Origin: Clostridia bacterium
Lineage (GTDB): Bacteria; Bacillota; Clostridia; Christensenellales; Aristaeellaceae
Direction: 5' to 3'
Length of the DNA stretch: 9,251 nucleotides
Assembly: GCA_900754755.1 (NCBI GenBank)
Contig: CAAEEC010000005.1
Span: forward strand, 1 to 9,251
Part shown: positions 7,681-9,251 of the stretch, one piece after another
Layout of the letters: every line of letters starts with the position of its first letter
Numbering within the stretch: position 1 is the stretch's first letter
The notes under the pieces: generated by a model
What the model saw: only the letters and a program-made list of their open reading frames with translations
Told to the model about the DNA's origin: nothing
Databases searched by the model: none
Position numbers and translations under genes: made by a program

Positions 7681-8100
7681 CTACACCGCGTATTTCAAAA
7701 TGAATTCCGGCAATTCGCTGCTATCCGCCGAAAGGCTGAGCAGGAATGTGCAGTTGTGCGTATTTCCCAGAGCGTCCAGCCGCTCGAACAGGGATTGCAT
7801 ATTGGTCCAATCCGCGTTGGCCAGGCGATGGAAAGCGTCCACGCAAATCAGCGTGATGTCGTAATCCGCGGCCAGCATGCCGCCCAGCAGGGCGATGAGC
7901 GCGTCGGGAGAGCGGTGCTCTTTGGGCATATATTCGCTGGCGTCCACAAAGCGGATTTCGTGCCGCAGGTCGTACATATAGCGCTTATCGTCGTCCACAA
8001 ACACGATGTGGCCGTGCTCCACTTTCAAAGCCTCGTTTGCCATGTCCAAAAGGCGCTTGGTTTTGCCGCTGCCCTTGCGGCCCACAATTGCCTGAATCAT
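7681..8100 (-). CDS. Small P-loop NTPase of unknown function, coupled to thrC
   Basis: This 139-residue protein opens with a Walker A motif, GRKGSGKT (residues 7-14), directly after a short beta strand (IQAIV). A second strand HIVFVDDDKRY follows. Hydrophobic strand DITLICVD (81-88) is a likely Walker B ending in D88, and FLLSLSAD (119-126) looks like the next core strand. This is the minimal RecA/AAA-like nucleotide-binding core without a recognisable partner domain. Similar small proteins in Clostridia are often loosely labelled PilT- or ATPase-like (recollection, not searched). AAAGGAG (8116-8110) lies nine bases before the ATG. It heads the operon with thrC, whose ATG is four bases behind this stop. 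A link to threonine or amino-acid metabolism is not shown by sequence; co-transcription is the only hint. Confidence 0.8.
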   Translation of the reverse strand: MIQAIVGRKGSGKTKRLLDMANEALKVEHGHIVFVDDDKRYMYDLRHEIRFVDASEYMPKEHRSPDALIALLGGMLAADYDITLICVDAFHRLANADWTNMQSLFERLDALGNTHNCTFLLSLSADSSELPEFILKYAV

Positions 8101-8153
8101 TGAAAAACACTCCTTTGATCGAATTTATCGCTATCCAATGTATCGATACTACT

Positions 8154-8159
8154 ATTATA
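8154..8159 (-). promoter_or_regulatory. -10 box of the NTPase-thrC operon promoter
   Basis: A perfect TATAAT on the - strand (8159-8154) lies 53 bases before the NTPase start codon. At 17 bases spacing the -35 position (8182-8177) reads TTTCAT, a poor match. Either the promoter is weak or activator-assisted, or another sigma contact is used. Transcription would begin near 8147. Confidence 0.55.
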
Positions 8160-8188
8160 CAGGAATCCTGTGGAAAATGAAAGCCATG

Positions 8189-8231
8189 CGCGTAAATTTC
8201 TTCTGTCGATTGTGCGTGTGTATTTTACGCG
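8189..8231. repeat. Spaced 8-bp inverted repeat CGCGTAAA / TTTACGCG
   Basis: CGCGTAAA (8189-8196) and TTTACGCG (8224-8231) are perfect inverted copies separated by 27 bases. The left arm lies seven bases upstream of the -35 position of the - strand promoter. Neither predicted transcript covers it, so if functional it would act as DNA, for example as paired binding sites. Each arm is followed or preceded by an AAGCCAT word (8181-8187, 8233-8239). Confidence 0.35.
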
Positions 8232-8263
8232 GAAGCCATACAATTGCCCCAAATTTCGCAAAA

Positions 8264-8313
8264 ACAGGGTCTATGGGCAAGCTGAGGTTGGGTTGACGAA
8301 GGCAAGACCCTGT
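8264..8313. repeat. Spaced 9-bp inverted repeat ACAGGGTCT / AGACCCTGT overlapping a promoter
   Basis: ACAGGGTCT (8264-8272) and AGACCCTGT (8305-8313) are perfect inverted copies with 32 bases between. Centre-to-centre distance is 41 bases, close to four helical turns. The right arm fills the end of the promoter spacer and touches the extended -10 TG. The predicted transcript starts after it, so this looks like a DNA-level operator pair rather than an RNA hairpin. Confidence 0.5.
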
Positions 8314-8321
8314 GGTAAAAT
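8293..8321 (+). promoter_or_regulatory. Extended -10 promoter of the 238-residue hypothetical gene
   Basis: TTGACG (8293-8298), a 17-base spacer and TAAAAT (8316-8321), with TG one base before the -10 (8313-8314), form a strong promoter. Transcription would start near 8328. A GTG at 8312 that would extend the downstream frame lies inside this promoter and therefore cannot be the start codon. Confidence 0.8.
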
Positions 8322-8383
8322 GCCGATATTGGTATGAACAAAAGTTCAGCGTTTATCCAAAGCATGCGAAAGGAGAACTGGGT

Positions 8384-9100
8384 ATGGTAACGGCGGAAAC
8401 CTTGGCGGCGTTTTGCGCCTGGCTGCGCGAAAACGCAAATTCACAATCCATTCCTGCGATCGTTCGCTTTGAGGAGGAAGTCTGCGATTCGCTGGAATAT
8501 AGCGCGCTCAAGAAAGCGGCGGACACGCAAGTAGTACAGCAGAAATACAGCAAAGGAACGTATTTGACGGGCGTGTGTGGGTATTATTATCCCTCGGATA
8601 TTAGGATAGCCGTCACGGACAATGTGAAAAGGGGACGTCTGGTGCGGGAAAATAAGCTGGACGCCAGCGACTATATCTATGAATACGATGGAGACGGACA
8701 TTTGCTGCGCATTTTATGTCCGAATATGAATGTCGCTACCTATCGTATCGCGCTGGGTCCCGTAGTGCTGTTTATCGGCTATCATGGCTACTTGGTTACG
8801 GAACAGCCGACGCCGGAGCACATCCTCATTGCCAGCTATGATGACGAAAGCCATTTGCAGGCGATGATACAGGACTATTGGTATGTGGACCGGTATACCG
8901 GAGAAAAACTGGGGCATACCATTGATCTGGAAATTTATCACAAGATTTCCGCTCAGGAATGGCTGTGCACAATGACCGAGTATTTCTCCGATCCAAATCG
9001 AGCGGAGGACGAAACGGCGTACTACACATATCTTATAGGGAAATATGTCTTTTCCTATGAAGGAAATAAGATTGCGCGGTGGTACAGGGTAAAGGAATAA
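8384..9100 (+). CDS. Unrecognised 238-residue cytoplasmic protein with YD-like segments
   Basis: I do not recognise this protein. It has no signal peptide, no clear membrane helix, and is acidic and rich in Tyr. An N-terminal helical part (MVTAETLAAFCAWLRENANS) is followed by a mainly beta-looking body. Three segments share a Y-[DE]-rich pattern: YIYEYDGDGHLLRI (97-110), LIASYDDESHLQAM (148-161) and YVFSYEGNKIARWY (221-234). These recall single YD/RHS repeats or the stacked strands of some polymorphic-toxin immunity proteins. The resemblance is by eye and weak. ATG 8384 is chosen because AAAGGAG lies eight bases upstream and the promoter at 8293-8321 rules out the GTG at 8312. The gene is more AT-rich than those to its left and has its own promoter with a spaced inverted repeat. 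Acquisition by transfer is possible but unproven. Confidence 0.8.
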   Translation: MVTAETLAAFCAWLRENANSQSIPAIVRFEEEVCDSLEYSALKKAADTQVVQQKYSKGTYLTGVCGYYYPSDIRIAVTDNVKRGRLVRENKLDASDYIYEYDGDGHLLRILCPNMNVATYRIALGPVVLFIGYHGYLVTEQPTPEHILIASYDDESHLQAMIQDYWYVDRYTGEKLGHTIDLEIYHKISAQEWLCTMTEYFSDPNRAEDETAYYTYLIGKYVFSYEGNKIARWYRVKE

Positions 9101-9166
9101 GGTGCGGTGGAAGCATTCGCAATTTTGCACACCATTCGTCGGAGTAGCGGTGAAGGGGAGATTTAT

Positions 9167-9244
9167 ATGAATAAGAAAGAGTTTACGATGGCGTGCGCAA
9201 AATGTTTTTCTGGATTCGGTTTTGAAAAAGTAAAGAGATCATAA
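9167..9244 (+). CDS. 25-codon ORF: small protein or broken start of a longer gene
   Basis: ATG 9167 follows a strong GAAGGGGAG ribosome binding site (9152-9160) by six bases. The frame begins MNKKEFTMACAKCFSGFGF, continues for six more mostly basic and polar residues, and stops with TAA at 9242-9244. It lies 66 bases behind the 238-residue gene with no terminator between, so it may share its transcript. The opening [KR]-K-E-F-x-x-x-[CA]-x-x-x-[FL]-x-x-[FY]-G-F-x-K resembles the N-terminus of DUF4304-type proteins, normally well over 100 residues. This could be such a gene interrupted by an early stop, with its remainder beyond the window, or a genuine 25-residue peptide. The DUF4304 resemblance is recollection and uncertain. 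Confidence 0.45.
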   Translation: MNKKEFTMACAKCFSGFGFEKVKRS

Positions 9245-9251
9245 GCAAAAA

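Noticed and set aside
8312..8383. GTG start at 8312 extending the 238-residue protein by 24 residues
   Set aside because: The GTG lies between the -35 and -10 boxes of the promoter, before the predicted transcription start. ATG 8384 has AAAGGAG eight bases upstream.
8101..8383. CRISPR array, T-box or attachment site in the intergenic region
   Set aside because: There are no regularly repeated units and no T-box or specifier-like sequence. The inverted repeats are isolated pairs near promoters.

Overview
The window looks like chromosomal DNA of a low-oxygen Bacillota (probably Clostridia-type) bacterium. The signs are strong AGGAGG-type ribosome binding sites, classical TTGACA/TATAAT promoters, an ATPase-permease-permease drug/lipid ABC trio of the PF06182 class, a MATE pump of the clostridial type and a uroporphyrinogen-decarboxylase-like protein with no heme genes beside it. 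Most genes are GC-rich. The last ~900 bases are visibly more AT-rich and carry unfamiliar genes. The taxonomic placement is inference from these features, not from a search.

Left part (1-3372): a secreted or membrane-anchored VanY-type D,D-carboxypeptidase on the + strand meets, tail to tail and with only 9 bases between stops, a three-gene ABC exporter operon on the - strand. The operon runs ATPase (from 3310), permease (from 2342, ATGA overlap) and permease (from 1540, 4-base gap). Its promoter, TTGCCA-N17-TACAAT, lies at 3344-3372.

Middle (3373-5126): a divergent control region fires a strong promoter (TTGACA-N17-TATAGT) into a ~194-base leader ahead of a MATE efflux pump. The leader holds a 7-codon upstream ORF with its own ribosome binding site. 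Its stop codon touches the left side of a terminator-like hairpin with a T6 tract. This is the layout of ribosome-mediated attenuation known from some antibiotic-resistance pumps, and it is the most interesting regulatory signal here. A 13-bp bidirectional terminator (5070-5116) closes the MATE gene and the convergent operon to its right.

Right operon (- strand, 8159 down to 5130): a small P-loop NTPase of unknown role, threonine synthase (thrC) 4 bases behind it, then an intrinsic terminator. Immediately behind that terminator is a URO-D/MtaA-fold protein whose ribosome binding site abuts the terminator's U-tract.

Far right (8101-9251): an intergenic region with two widely spaced perfect inverted repeats, one of which reaches into an extended -10 promoter. 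This promoter drives an unrecognised 238-residue cytoplasmic protein with YD-repeat-like segments. After it comes a 25-codon ORF with a good ribosome binding site that may be a small protein or the broken start of a longer gene cut by the window edge. No tRNA, rRNA, CRISPR array or insertion sequence was seen.
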